This document shows, in pieces, positions 36,669 through 48,610 of a stretch of DNA of 64,000 nt. Location: the NCBI RefSeq assembly GCF_963855985.1, contig NC_087119.1, positions 8,224,001 to 8,288,000 on the forward strand, read 5' to 3'. This DNA is from Ostrinia nubilalis (taxonomy: Eukaryota > Arthropoda > Insecta > Lepidoptera > Crambidae). Numbering within the stretch: the first letter of the stretch is position 1; each line of letters begins with the position of its first letter. The position numbers and the translations under genes are program-made. The notes beneath the pieces are model-generated. The model searched no databases. It saw only the letters and a program-made list of their open reading frames with translations, and had not been told where the DNA came from.

Positions 36669-37825
36669 GTGGTATTCTACGTTGATATTGTTTGTTAGCT
36701 CGGTTTACGACGGGAGGCGAAGGATGTTGTCCCTCCCGCTTCCTGCAATGTCGCTTCATTATAGACCCTCTGTTGGTGTTGACGTCTCTGTTTACATGTT
36801 TGGCTATCGGAAATTATCCAGGGATTCGAATGATATATAATTTGTTCGATAGCCTCAAAAATTTCACGTTCATAATAAAAGCTTTTTTGAAGACATACTC
36901 GTAAAGTACGACGCGACGACAAAACAAGGTAAATACTGAGGCACCTTATCACCTTACTAAGTCGAATTAGAAACGATTTTGCAATAAAAAGTGACTTTTC
37001 TCCGATTTAGTTGACCACCACCGGAACCAAACCGGTCACGTACCGGTACGGATACCTTTGTGTGAAATCGATTTACAGTTTCCTAAATGCATTAAATTAC
37101 AACATTCCCTTAAATTGGCTGCCTATAGTAATTCTCTATTTAGTACTGACGATACAAAGCTAGCTTACTTGTTGTGACTAGTTGTTAGCAATAAATTACC
37201 GCTTGTTATGACTAGAGTGTAGTTGGTGGCCTAATTTCCAGTCTGTAAAGCCGTTTAGCCCGGCCCCGATCAGGCCACGAGTAACTTTGTCCAGGTGCAT
37301 ATAAGCTGGGGCTGAATACTTTGTATCTGTTAGTCAATGCTACGTATTTGTGGCACTAAGTTATTGCACCGATTACCGCATGAAAAATGGCGGATATAAA
37401 CAACTTTACTGTGATATGACCAGTTATAAATTGAGTTTTATGATCCGATTTGTTCTGGGATAAGTATTTGAGTATAAAATAGACAGGTGAAGGGAGGGTA
37501 TCGTAGCTTAGTTAGTAATGTAAAGTTGAAAACTGTTTTAAAGTGACGTTTTGTATGAAAATGTAACTTTAAAATCTGTTTAACTAGGGTATAACATTTA
37601 ATTAATAAACGGGATAGCTTTTTGTTTGGCTGTTCACGTTTACGTATTACATAAACTTCAATTTTATATCACCTTTCATAAATCAATCAATATGATCAAT
37701 GATGTAGTTCCTGGGATATAGCTTGACCTCTCTTCCCTCAGGGCCCTATCCTGTATAACTGAGAGGTATTTTGTACTGGAGAATTAAATTTCCTTACAGG
37801 ATTTTTCTATAACTGCACCATTACT
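36669..37825. other. Gene A intron, no element recognised
   Basis: Contains an inverted ACCGGT pair near 37030-37045 (ACCGGTCACGTACCGGT) but no complete mobile element or exon. Confidence 0.4.
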
Positions 37826-38006
37826 AAAGCCTTGATCACACGTACCGAGTAAACGGGCGAGACAGTAAAATGTTTACTCGGTCGAGACAGTTGGTCGAGC
37901 GAGTCACATACTCGAGGGCTCGGCTGAGCACTCGGCGTAATGTTCATACACACCGAGCCGAGAGCACTGTCTCGCCCCGTTTGCTCGGTACGTGTGATCA
38001 AGGCTT
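37826..38006. mobile_element. MITE, CCTTGATCACACGT family, copy 2
   Basis: The inverted repeat AAGCCTTGATCACACGTACC is exact at the two ends, with TA on each side. The interior contains an extra GAGACAGT/TTTACTCGGTC segment compared with 6278-6435. It lies about 100 bp from gene A exon 3. Confidence 0.75.
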
Positions 38007-38108
38007 TAGCTTTTCTCTACCGGTGGCAAAATGGCGCTGATGATGGATTTCTGGTCGTGACTGTCTACATAAATATGTCAGATAAATATTATTATTTTCT
38101 TCACTAAC

Positions 38109-38220
38109 CGGTTAGATCTGGATTTCCGCACTCTGGCCCCGTGAGCAGTGTCTAGCCCCGAGCTCATGGATATCGCACGGGAGTTCAGAAGGGAATCCTG
38201 GATGTAGGACTCGCTTAGAC
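38109..38220 (-). CDS. Gene A, third coding exon
   Basis: The exon is 112 nt, with acceptor TTCCAG before 38220 and donor GTTAGT after 38109. The phase fits on both sides: two bases complete the codon left by the 46427 exon, and two bases (CG) are completed to CGG Arg by the first base of the 29759 exon. It encodes a segment beginning LSESYIQDSLLNS and ending in a basic RVRKSRSNR stretch. The preceding intron is about 8.2 kb and holds the 2.84-kb TTAA insertion, a satellite and a LINE remnant. No domain is recognised. Support comes from splice signals, phase and GC contrast with the surrounding repeats. A MITE ends only about 100 bp away, at 38006. Confidence 0.75.
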
Positions 38221-38349
38221 CTGGAACAAAACGAATTATTAATAATGTGGGGAAACATACTGTATAGAGGACAACACGTCACACTGATCAGATCATATGT
38301 AGTTCATGTAGTTGTTACAATAGGAGCTATTTGGAAAGGAAAATGTCAT

Positions 38350-38482
38350 ACGCCCGTATTCACAAACACTACTATGAGGTCTCACAGTGCGCGTGGACGT
38401 ACAGGGTGACACACGAACCAATCACAGAGCTCTATTCATTTGCTGCTTCACTTAAGTAAGCATCGTTTGTGAATACGGGCGT
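38350..38482. mobile_element. MITE, ACGCCCGTATTCACAAAC family, intact copy
   Basis: ACGCCCGTATTCACAAAC and its inverse GTTTGTGAATACGGGCGT bound a 133-bp element with internal TTAA in CTTCACTTAAGTAAGC. It serves as the unbroken reference for the interrupted copy at 41675-44663. Confidence 0.8.
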
Positions 38483-39359
38483 TAGTCTGTGTACGATTGG
38501 TAATAGGTACATTAATCGGATAATGACACATGAAATTAAACAATTCGGCAATCTATGTACAGCTGTTCAAAATATTATTATAAGTTGTAAAACTGTAATA
38601 ATATTATACTCTTGCTATGCGACTGAAAGCTATTGTAAAATTATAACTTTTGTATTGAGTAATTTGATTTTCTTTGATTTCATACTGTTTCTGAAGATTT
38701 CCATCGGTCATTCTCACGATCAGGCGTTCTCAGCCTAATTACCATATCATTTTTGAAATTTGGCTTAATTTACTTAAATGCATTTAAATATAAAACACAT
38801 GAAAAGTACGAATTTAACAATCGTAAAGGCGTCAAATTATTCAAAGCGGTTTTCGCGTAAATGAGATCCAAAAATTTTATGGTCACGGTAATTAGATAAG
38901 ACTAACGGTAATTAGAAAAGATAGCAAAACAACAACATCTTGCATTGATAAATTTGTATACAAATATATAGCGTCATAAAAAAAGCTGTAGGTACACTTA
39001 ATAAACCCTTTGCAAAAAGTAAAACACTAATTTCTATTATTTATTGTATCAAGATATTTTCAGTATACTGCAAGAATCGAAGCTATAACAGGAACACTTA
39101 GTTTCAGCAAGAAGGGGCTACGTGTCACATTTCAAATGAGAGCATTTAGCGGAATCAGAATCTTAATCATAATTTATTTAATTTAAATGTGGTACAAACG
39201 ACTTAACGTACAGATATAATTAATGGATCAGGAGGTCTCACGAATTAGACTTTTCGGATATGCATATATCGAAAAAGTAATTAATGATAATTATAAGTGA
39301 TTTTTCCTGTTTTTAATCTATCTGCGATCAGCCATCAGCCATTATCAGATTAAATTGAA

Positions 39360-39905
39360 TTTGTAATAATGACAGTTTCCAGCTCTGCATATCCCATGAT
39401 TTGTCACCTCGATTCTTTTACAACAAGTTTTCAGATTGATGCAATTCGCTTTCTCCTGAGCCTGAATTCAGAATTCTCAGAATTTAGAAGGGATGCAGCA
39501 AATAGATTTCATGATGATCTAGTCTTTGTTTGTAAGCTTTACAGAAATTTTCTACACCCTCTTTGACGTTTGGTAGCAGCACTTCAGTGGACTTTGTAAA
39601 CCAAGGTGCACAGCTCAAGATTTTTAATACTTTATTTTGAAAACGTTAAAGTTTTTCTACATTTGCGAGGCTAATTCGATGCCATATGTCTACATGGGTC
39701 TTAGGATGCATTTGTATATAGTTTGTTCTCCAAGCTTCTTCTGCCCAGTATCCATTGCATATCACGAAGTTTTTTCTATGCATAACAAATCAGTTAGGAT
39801 GCAGTCTAGGATGGTACAAAGTGCCTATACACTCTTGTCTTGAAAAGTCCCATTGTCTGTTGATTTGTTCCCTTTTGTTCTTAATGTGATCACGCCAGAG
39901 AAGCC
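39360..39905 (-). pseudogene. Degenerate jockey-like LINE reverse-transcriptase remnant
   Basis: The minus-strand translation with a stop contains the pattern RFQNKVLKILSCAPWFTKS, followed by LPNVKEGVENFCKAYKQRL. This matches the region after the reverse transcriptase in jockey-type LINEs (an IQRFQNK...APW block and a conserved HH-type end). Stops and frameshifts interrupt it. It lies in the intron between gene A exons 2 and 3, in gene orientation. Confidence 0.6.
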
Positions 39906-41674
39906 CCGATTTCACTCCAGCTAACTTCTTTTTGTGGGGTTACCTTAGGGGTTAAAATATACTCTAAAATCCAACAACCATGCAGCAACTGAAGCTGAAC
40001 ATTCGTCATGAAATCGAATCTATTTCGAGGTTACTCTAACGAAAGCTTTTCAAAATTTTGATGTCAGATTGGAAGAAAAGTCCGTAAAGTTGTTATGGGA
40101 AAGTCTAGGTATATTTCATATTTTATCATCATACTTATTCAATCGTGAGTGCAATTTGTAGGTAATAATTTCATACAACGGTGATTATAAATATATGGTA
40201 ATTAGTACATGGAAATTATAAAACGATAGTTTTTCTTCAAAATTTCCAAAATCTGCAGCGTATGCAAATACTGTCTTACTACAACGTATGAAGGCCAAAG
40301 TACTGATTCTATTTAAATTAACAACGTGGATCTACCTTCAAAAATCGAATATAAAAATAAGGACATGGTAAATAGAAAAATTGAAAACCAAAGATATGGT
40401 AATTATACTCTTACGCAATTCATCGACGGTACGCCAACGCAATAGACGTCTACTTGCTAACAGGTCTTAGAACTAACTAAGGGCTCGCGCCGCGCGCGTA
40501 AATGATGTGTCAAATATTATTATTTAGGCTTGTGTGCCCAAAAACAGAAAACGTCACGGGAATTAGGACTTTCGCTCGGACAAGCAGTTTTTTAATTCTA
40601 GTTATTTACAGAATGGTTCTATTGAATAGATATTTTGCTATGCATAAGACAATATTTTGTACTCTTTAAAATGTTGAATGGAGTGAACCACATCTATACG
40701 ACATAAAAATTACAGCCAACTTTTAACATTAAGTCGGTGTGCGGACGCGTCATGGTAATTAGAGAACAGAGATTCATGAAATTAATTAAGTCACAAATAC
40801 TTAAAATAGAGGCCTATGATTTAATGCACAACTGGATAGGATTGTTAAGTAACATATAAAAATACTCGCATGTCTCTAATTTGTCATTTTTAACGATTTA
40901 ACAGCCCGGACACGCAAAAACTAGCTCATCTGAGAATGGCCGCCATAAGCACTTTACTACAAACACAAACTCAAGAGTACCTACTCAAGACTATTGGATG
41001 CTTCTTAATAATCACTTCTGGATCTGGATTTACCGCGATGGAACTAATTTTATATTACATTCGTTTATTAAATCCCGTAGACAGAACGGTCAAATGTGAT
41101 CATAGCCTTATAGTTAGGGATTAAAATCAAGGGAATATCCTGTCACCCCACCATAATTGCCCCGAAACTATTAAAAATATGCCTACAACGTAACAAAATA
41201 ACGTCCAAGTTCCTTCGGATGAATGTAAAAGGTGTATCCGCTGCTGCAAATGTAAATATGCTCACAATCTATCCACAATAAAGGTTATATTAGAAAATCA
41301 CAGCATCCTTTCCTCCACCATTTCTGGTGCGGCCACTCGACTTGGATTTTTCCCTTAACCGGTAGATGTCACTATCTCCCCTTAGTTCGCGATATCATTT
41401 GATTTTTTCCATTTCTTTAAGAGAATTTCGAAATTTCCACTACAATTCAGTTCAATCGCAAATAGCCCTGTAGCCGTCAAATTGTGTTCGAGTTCGGGAT
41501 ACCGACTCATTGCACGCACGGGTCCCTTAGCCAGGATTCGTATAAATTTTTGTAAGTCCTTTATGTTTTAAAGGACATAGATGCTCTTGTCATACTCCAC
41601 GTTGCTGATGTGGATATTTGAACACGAAATTGTGTGTTTCCTTATCCGCGTCGCGGTGGACATGTGCGTGCATT
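39906..41674. other. Gene A intron, no element recognised
   Basis: AT-rich sequence with no terminal repeats, exon-like frames or SINE promoters found. Confidence 0.4.
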
Positions 41675-42520
41675 ACGCCCGTATTCACAAACATTACTAT
41701 GAGGTCTCACAGTGCACGTGGATGCACAGGGTGACGCACGAACTAATCACAGAGCTCTATTCAACACTGTGCGTTCGATTTGCTGCTTCACTTAAGGCCG
41801 GGTAGCAGAGAAAATGGCGAAAATGAGGTTTTCATTTTTCATTTTTGAGGTACTAAACAGTAAAATTAAAGGCTAAGATTTTTATTGGGCATAGTTGAGG
41901 ATATTTTCTAGGGCTATTAACGGATGGAAACACGATTTGATGAAGTTGACTCGATAGAATAAATTCCCAAAGTTACCTCTATTCGTTTTCTATTTATGGT
42001 TTTATTTTTAAAATAAGCGATTTGAGATTCTAAATCTTTTACTAAACTAAAGTTCAGAAATAACTTGAGGGCTTTTAACGGATGAAATTTTTATATTGCG
42101 TCTTATTTAGTTACTATGTTAAAAAATGTGGAAAAAATCGTCCATGACGGCTTGGACAATCTCAATCAGTCGCGCGGTGGCGCTTACGGAGGACGGACGC
42201 GTGTCAGTTTTTTGGCCGTGACAGTTCGCGATTTGTCAATATTTTTGACAATGATGACTTTGATGAGTCGCAGTATAATAATATCAATGTTACTGGAGAA
42301 AGCTTAAATTTTTGATAATTAAGAATTATCAATTTTGTCTACCTATTGAAATTTAAATCGTTCGCATCTTTTTAAACGAAGACTCTACTCATGATACATA
42401 ATAATACATTCCTCAAATATGAGACAAAACCAATGAGTTAAAATTACATTTTAATAGTACCTACCTACATACAATCGTCTTACACTCTTCAGAAGAGCAC
42501 ACTGACACAAATAAATAATA

Positions 42521-43570
42521 AAAAATACTGTCTAAGGTCTGTAGCTAAAGGTCTAAGCTGTAAGATAGAATAATCTTCTAACCAAAAAGATGGCAGATGC
42601 AGCAGATGTCAACGGATTTAAAACTGGAGTTCATATGACTCCTTGTAGACTTGAAACTCTAGAGCGTCCCTTCCTCCACCATGCGTAAGAATGTTTCAAA
42701 AATACTGTCTAAGGTCTGTAGCTAAAGGTCAAAGCTGCAAGATAGAAGAATCTTCTAGCCAAAAAGATGGCAGATGCAGCAGATGTCAACGGATTTAAAA
42801 CTGGAGTTGATGTGACTCCTTGTAGACTTGAGTGTCTAGAGCGTCCCTTCCTCCACCATGCGTAAGAATTTTCACAAAAATACTGTCTAAGGTCTGTAGC
42901 TAAAGGTCTAAGCCGTAAGATAGAAGAATCTTATAGCCAAAAACATGGCAGATGCAGCAGATATCAACGGATTTAAAACTGGAGTTCATGTGTATCCTTG
43001 TAGTTTTGAGTCTCTAGAGCAGTGGTTCTTAACCTTTACCTTAGTCATGAGGGACCATTTTACCAAATTTCTGTCTTGTCAGGGACCACCTCATAATCGG
43101 TCAAAACCAGTTTGACTGCAAAAATCAGTTAAAAGTGGTTTTGACCAAGGTGTGCAAGTGCACATCGTGGACCACTTGGAATGCCTCCAGGGACCACCAG
43201 TGGTCCGCGGACCACCGGTTAAGAACCACTGCTCTAGAGCGTCCCTTCCTCCATGCGTTCATGCGTAAGAATGTTTCAAAAATACTGTCTAAGGTCTGTA
43301 GCTAAAGGTCTAAGCTGCAAGATAGAAGAATCTTCTAGCCAAAAAGATAGCAGATGCAGCAGATGTCAACGGATTTAAAACTTGGAGTTCATGTGACTCC
43401 TTCTAGACTTGAGTCTCTAGAGCGTCCCTTCCTCCACCATGCGTAAAAGTTTTCCAAAAATACTGTCTGAGGTCTGTAATAAAAGTCTAAACTGCAAGAT
43501 AGAAGAATCTTTTAGCCAAAAACATGGCAGATGCAGCATATAATTATCAACGGATTTAAGACTGGACTGG
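42521..43570. repeat. 177-bp satellite, five units
   Basis: Units start with AAAAATACTGTCTAAGGTCT at 42521, 42698, 42876, 43278 and 43456. The third is lengthened by a 212-bp MITE and the last is incomplete. Each includes GCAGATGCAGCAGATGTCAA. It has no conserved reading frame. Confidence 0.9.
43020..43231. mobile_element. hAT-type MITE inside satellite unit 3
   Basis: The terminal repeat CAGTGGTTCTTAACC and its inverse are flanked by a perfect 8-bp duplication CTCTAGAG (43012-43019 and 43232-43239). Inner GGGACCA/TGGTCC words repeat. This terminus is a classic hAT type. Confidence 0.9.
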
Positions 43571-44728
43571 CACCACCTTGCAATGTCATCCTCTCATTGT
43601 TATCTGTAATGTAAATTATTTTTAAAATGTATTTAAAAAATAAAATGATCGTTTTATTATTTCAATAATCTGACCTCTCAACTCAACTACACTACACAAA
43701 CACCTTTGTTCGCAACTGTACTGACGAAACGTCGATATTATACCGTTCATTTAAGATGGCAAGCCTTATGTATGGAACGGTCCAGCAAAATCTGTGTTTT
43801 CCTAATAACTTTAAAACTATAATTTGAACGAATTTTGCTATTAGTGGACTAATTTCTGCTCACGATGGACCAATTATCTGCTATACTCTCGACTCTCTAA
43901 AGCACAACATTTATAAAAATTTTGCTGCGGTAATGCACTCCAGGTAACCGTGTGTGATGTTCATTGCTGCATAGTGATTTTCGATACAGAGCCCCGTACA
44001 TACGTTATACATAAATTATGGAAAGAAAACACCCAGACCAATACAAACAAATATGTATGCAATTTTAGTATGATATTTTTATTTATTAATAAACAAAAAG
44101 ACTGAACATAATTGATGCGTGTACTGATTAATGTAATTAACTAGGTACATGCAAAGCTTTGTGAATTGCAACAACTATAATTTATTATCCAAGCTCTAAA
44201 TAATCGCTACTACGAGTAACTGATCATAAAATGTTTTTCCAATCGCTCAAGCTCCCGAGGATCTACCGATAGGTCGGGTGACGTAATCTTGAAATTCTTT
44301 TAGCCGGTGCGGAACTTCCGGAAGGTCGGGTGACGCCACGCCTCTTTGAACCGTGTTTACTTTGGCAGTTATATTCTATATTTATTATTCGATTCTAAAA
44401 TATATTCCCAAAAATTTTGAAAGTTGTTTTAATTTGTATCTCTTGGATATGATTTGTATTAGAAAGTGCTGTGAGTGTGACGCTTGAACGGAAGGAAGTC
44501 AACCTAACCTAACCAACTGCGTATTTCTATACTGTGTAGCCGCGAGAGCTCTTTGGCGCGCTGTCTTCGGCGAAGTATTGCGCGCGCAGATTTTGACAGC
44601 GCGAAATACCTACTTTAGCAGAAATACCAAGCCTTAAGCAAGCATCGTTTGTGAATACGGGCGTTGGTGACTTTATCCTGTGATGCGGATTACGGCACGT
44701 GTGCGAATCGTAATCTTGCGTACCTTAT

Positions 44729-44790
44729 CTTACTAATATTATAAATCCGAAAGTTTGTATGGTATCTGGATGTCTGAAAAACTACCATGC
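44729..44790 (+). mobile_element. Helitron-like 5' fragment
   Basis: TCTTACTAATATTATAAATC followed by CGAAAGTTTGTATGGTATCTG-type start sequence; the rest is lost. Confidence 0.45.
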
Positions 44791-46426
44791 CGTACAATTT
44801 TCTGTAAATAATTAAAATAATTCGAGAATTCATGGTGTTCCTTTCATTTGATTTATCAAGTTTGTTAGAGAGATTTCATCCATATACTTAACCCTAACGA
44901 TCAATGCAATAAAAATACTTGGTTCGATTACCGGGTGTGGCAAGGAAATTTTTGGATATATTTAAATGCAGTTCTACTTCATTTCAAAACAAAGGACTAC
45001 AAACTGAAACTAAAATTTTCTATTACAGTATTAAGAGTTAAGTACTTTCTCTCCAGGCATTACAAAATTCCACCCTGTATTATAAATGCAAAAAATTGTG
45101 TGGATGCCTGGATGTAAGTTATTTAATGTTTGTCAACGTACTTGTAAGACGACTCTACCAGATCTTTTCTCTCTTTCTGACCTAACCAAATCAGGTAAAC
45201 ATAGAAATAAAATAATTACATTGTTTTTGTTAATTTTGGACTTTAAACGTAAGCTTCACTAAATGATTTGTTAGAGCTTGCCCGACAAAATTTTCTATAC
45301 AATAGAAAGTTAGAACAGAACATTTACAAGTTATTGTTGCATTCGCAACTGCCATACACAAATACATCTTTGTGTTCAAGCAATATTGTTTTAAATGACC
45401 ATTATTACACACAAATAAATTAGAACTTTCCATTACTCAAATCTGAAGAGGTTTCGTTTTAATGAAAACCTATTGTTTAGGTCTTATGCAGATTAAAATG
45501 GTAATATGATAACATATTTTCATACAATTAAACTAGCTCATGCTTACAATTTCGGGTAGCCCTAATGATGCTCTACCTCTGGGCTTCGGCTTGACACTAC
45601 TTTTTGGGACAACCTGTATTAACCGAAATAATAACAGTAAAGTTACTTATCATAACTAGTAAACGGGTTCCCACTTCCCATTAAACTCGTTCTGAAAGCT
45701 GGGCCCCATTAGTAGAGCTCTTTTAAACAAACCTGGATTAAAAATACGAGTGGGCTCGACCGAATATTGCAGAATTCCCGTACTGATTTAGAAAAATTGA
45801 CTTTTATGGAAATCTGAGAGGAATATAATTATACAAATCCGTATGCGTTATTAATTCGAATACTTCAAAAATACTTATGTCACTTGGATTCATTCACTCG
45901 CGCTTGCAAAGCATACAAAAGATCGCCCCTATAATGGATTCGCTTTTAGATTGCACTGGCTCACTCGCAGAATTACCAGAACTGAAAGTTTCTTACTCAA
46001 GTTTGCTCTAATACATCGCAGAGCTTAATTTGAGCAAAATCCAAGATCAAAGTTCGACGGAACCTAAGTTAATCGAGTGAATGAAACGCTGTTATTACTT
46101 TACAAATCTGTATCTTAACCGTATCGCAGCTCAAGTATATCAATTGCTGGGCTGGGGGATTGTTAACTTTGGTATTGGCATAAGTAATTTGAGTGTTATC
46201 AAAGTTTTTAATAAGATGTGACATCTTAGCCCGGTGGGCTACGCACGATATCGCCTTCTTAAGCATATTATTGTTCGTCAGATAAAGAAATTTAAAAAAG
46301 CTGGTGACTCTCCATTCTCTCAGCGGTCGCAGGTTTTATATACTTAAGTACACAGATGGCCCGCGCCGCCCTTTGAAGGTCTTTGCACCTCCCATGCACT
46401 TTTGGAACCAATGGTCTAAAACTTAC
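44791..46426. other. Gene A intron, no element recognised
   Basis: Contains one solo CACCCTGTAT end near 45068. The remainder is unassigned. Confidence 0.4.
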
Positions 46427-46592
46427 TGTTAATGCTTTCCGTGGACCGGTCGAGGGGCTGGCTGACGCTGAGGCCCGGCTGGGTGCCAGCAGGGCTGTCT
46501 GTTTGGCCCAACCTCTCCCCCTGGCTGGCCGAGAGGCTGGAGTCGCTGCGGCCCACTGTTGAAGATGACCGAAGGCTGGTCGTGCTACTCAT
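46427..46592 (-). CDS. Gene A, second coding exon (Ser/Thr-rich linker)
   Basis: The exon is 166 nt, with a TTTCAG acceptor ending at 46593 and a GTAAG donor at 46426. Joined in phase 0 to the previous exon it adds 55 codons plus one base. The translation begins MSSTTSLRSS and is rich in Ser, Thr, Gly and Gln, with repeated SLSAS/LSVS-type segments and no hydrophobic core, so it is probably disordered. Its coding sense is supported by higher GC content than the flanking introns, clean splice sites and a frame that closes with the next exon: its last base A plus GT of the 38220 exon makes an AGT Ser codon. The exon could also start with its own ATG, because its first codon is ATG. Confidence 0.8.
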
Positions 46593-47421
46593 CTGAAATG
46601 CCATGACCATGATATTCAAATAAATGCATAATCGAAAAGTGAACTAGTAAATGTTGATCTTGATGGCATGAATTCTTTGGAAACAAGGTTTGCACCTTGC
46701 ACCATCCCAAGGCGGATATTGCTCTTCCATTTGATAGAATATCATTAAAAAACATAGTACAATGGACAAAAGTTACAATTGTAAAAGCCAACTCAAACTG
46801 TTAAACTGTTTGCTACCCGAAATAGCTTGAGTAGGTACGTAAACCAAAGAGGTGATCCTTTTGGGTACTATTAATGGGAGAAGTTTAAATAAATAACTTA
46901 CACGTCGTGTTTTGCCTATTTTATGCCCAGATTGAAGAAGAATTAGGAAGATAGTAAATAATTATATGAAGTTATTCCTCACACATGCATGTACGAGTAC
47001 ACTGAGTATACTTCAGTAAATAATGATAACATGTCTAAATGTTAAATCTAAACACGACATTAGGTAGGTAGCTAATATACTAATAATGATTACACCAGCA
47101 GCATAGTCTGTGAATCATAGTACATAATACAGCAAATAGTCTAGCACGTGCGGGCAGTGTCAACATCACTGATTTATTATTTTTTAGCTATAAACTATTT
47201 TGTTACTTACCTACTTTAGAAAATATTGTTCGATAAGCTAAGTAAAATCTAGATACGTGTTTATATCGTTACTCCTAGTTGCCTATTTTTAATTAATCTA
47301 TCTGAACGGTCATATTTTCATATTCAAACGCAAGTTGTTATTTCATTTTAACCTGTTATTACTCATTTATAGGGCTAATCATTGGATTAACTGTTTGAAA
47401 ATAGTCCGATTAGAAACTTAC

Positions 47422-48294
47422 CTTATCACAGGTTTTATTTTCGCTATCAAGGTTAGTCTTTTCATTCAACGATTGCAACGAAACTGAAATTGACCCCCGT
47501 CGTGACAGGTGCGAGGATTGCCTTTTGAATATCTCCGTAGTATTTTTCAGGAAACTGTCCATTTTCTTCCTGAAAAACGAAGATTTTCTTTCCAAAGGCG
47601 ACTTTCCAATTGAGTGCAGATCTAATTCCGATTGAGAGAAACTCTCGCGCCTATTCAGCATCGTTTGATCGAGTGATAACTTTCTTTCACGACACTGTGT
47701 AAGCTTGCCTTTTGGGACTGATGCTGCAATTTCAGGTGAAACAGCAGGGTCGACTGCTAAGTTATCGTTACTTCTAGACGTTATAACAATTTTAATTTTT
47801 TCAGAATTATGGTCACTATTTACATCTACTTCATCACTTGCTGCACTTTCACTTGGCGTCTCAATTTGGGGAACGTTTTGTTCTGTATACGGAGAATCTT
47901 CTGGACCCTCTTTTCGTTCGTTATTTGCGTCGTCCTCACTACCACAGTTCTGTTGATCACTGGTTTCCACATTTAATGTGTCAGTAACAGTATCATCTAC
48001 TGTCTTCATCATTTCCTGGTTAATTGCACTGTGTGGCTCCCTATCGGAAGCTCCTTCGCTATTTTGGGCCTCATCGAAGTCATCATTATCGTTGAAATCT
48101 TTATTTTGCATTATTTTACTTCCACGAGGAGCCTTTATTCTCATACTACTATTCATTTTTACAGTTCGTAATATTTCCCTTATTTTGATATTCTCCTTCA
48201 TGGATTTGACATCGGCAATGAAAAGGCTGGATTTATCTTTGTCGACGTGCTTCATTGGTGATTCTTTTTTCGACTTCTGTCGAAATCTATCCAT
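47422..48294 (-). CDS. Gene A, first coding exon (unrecognised Ser-rich, disordered protein)
   Basis: This is the longest open frame in the window. It starts at an ATG in a CAAACATGG context at 48294 and runs 291 codons to a GTAAG donor at 47421, ending in phase 0. The protein is basic and Lys-rich at the N-terminus (residues 1-65), strongly acidic and Asn/Asp/Glu/Ser-rich from about 66 to 165, and basic and Ser-rich from 195 to 275. The last part holds a cluster of basophilic kinase consensus sites: RKLS near 207, RRES near 218, RKSS near 238, KRQS near 260 and RRGS near 268. No signal peptide, membrane segment or folded domain is visible. Low complexity and kinase sites suggest a regulated scaffold or the N-terminal tail of a signalling protein, but that is inference. 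I do not recognise the family. Splicing into 46592 preserves the frame. Confidence 0.8.
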
Positions 48295-48610
48295 GTTTGC
48301 GGCTGTGTTTTTCTACTCGATGAACAATTACAGTTTGCAGTAATTAAATAAAACTAGCATCACTCAAAACAACCTCATGGTGCCGTTAATTTACACACAA
48401 TTTTATCACAATTCACGTTCAACGTTACACTTGTACAAATAATACCATCATATTGAAGGTAAAAGTGACGATAACGATTAAGAATAATCGGCACCCAATC
48501 CTATTAGTGTGAAGTAATAAATATCTGAATGTAGCTAGCGGCGAACGCTACGTGTGTGCGACTCTGAAGAAATACTGATATCGAAGTAATTATTTCATTA
48601 TACGCGTTCG
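48295..48610 (-). promoter_or_regulatory. Candidate promoter and 5' leader of gene A
   Basis: Upstream of the gene A start codon, the minus strand carries a TATAAT at 48602-48597 and a TCAGT initiator match at 48578-48574, with the A at 48576. The spacing is about 26 bp, slightly short for an insect TATA promoter. A leader of about 280 nt would follow, with several upstream ATGs, so initiation at 48294 would need leaky scanning or an additional spliced leader. The region is otherwise free of recognised repeats. This is a motif-level call only. Confidence 0.3.

Larger units (their letters stand above)
41796..44633. mobile_element. 2.84-kb TTAA-flanked insertion (piggyBac-type target)
   Basis: A TTAA duplication lies at 41792-41795 and 44634-44637, inside a MITE whose empty site is known from 38350-38482. 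The element ends are GGCCGGGTA and, inverted, GGCTTGGTA, a short imperfect terminal repeat. The contents are AT-rich sequence, a 177-bp satellite (42521-43570) and a GC-rich right end (44480-44633). No transposase is seen. TTAA duplication is the hallmark of piggyBac, but the ends do not look like the usual CCC-type piggyBac termini. Confidence 0.7.
41675..44663. mobile_element. MITE of the same family, split by an insertion
   Basis: The left part 41675-41795 ends in CTTCACTTAA; the right part 44634-44663 resumes TTAAGCAAGCATCGTTTGTG. Together they match the intact 38350-38482 copy around its TTAA. Confidence 0.8.

Noticed and set aside
42521..43570. CRISPR-like array
   Set aside because: The repeats are 177-bp satellite units with no short unique spacers, in a eukaryotic genome.
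47705..48343. Plus-strand frames opposite gene A exon 1
   Set aside because: They are antisense shadows of the 291-codon exon, which has the start context, donor and phase continuity.
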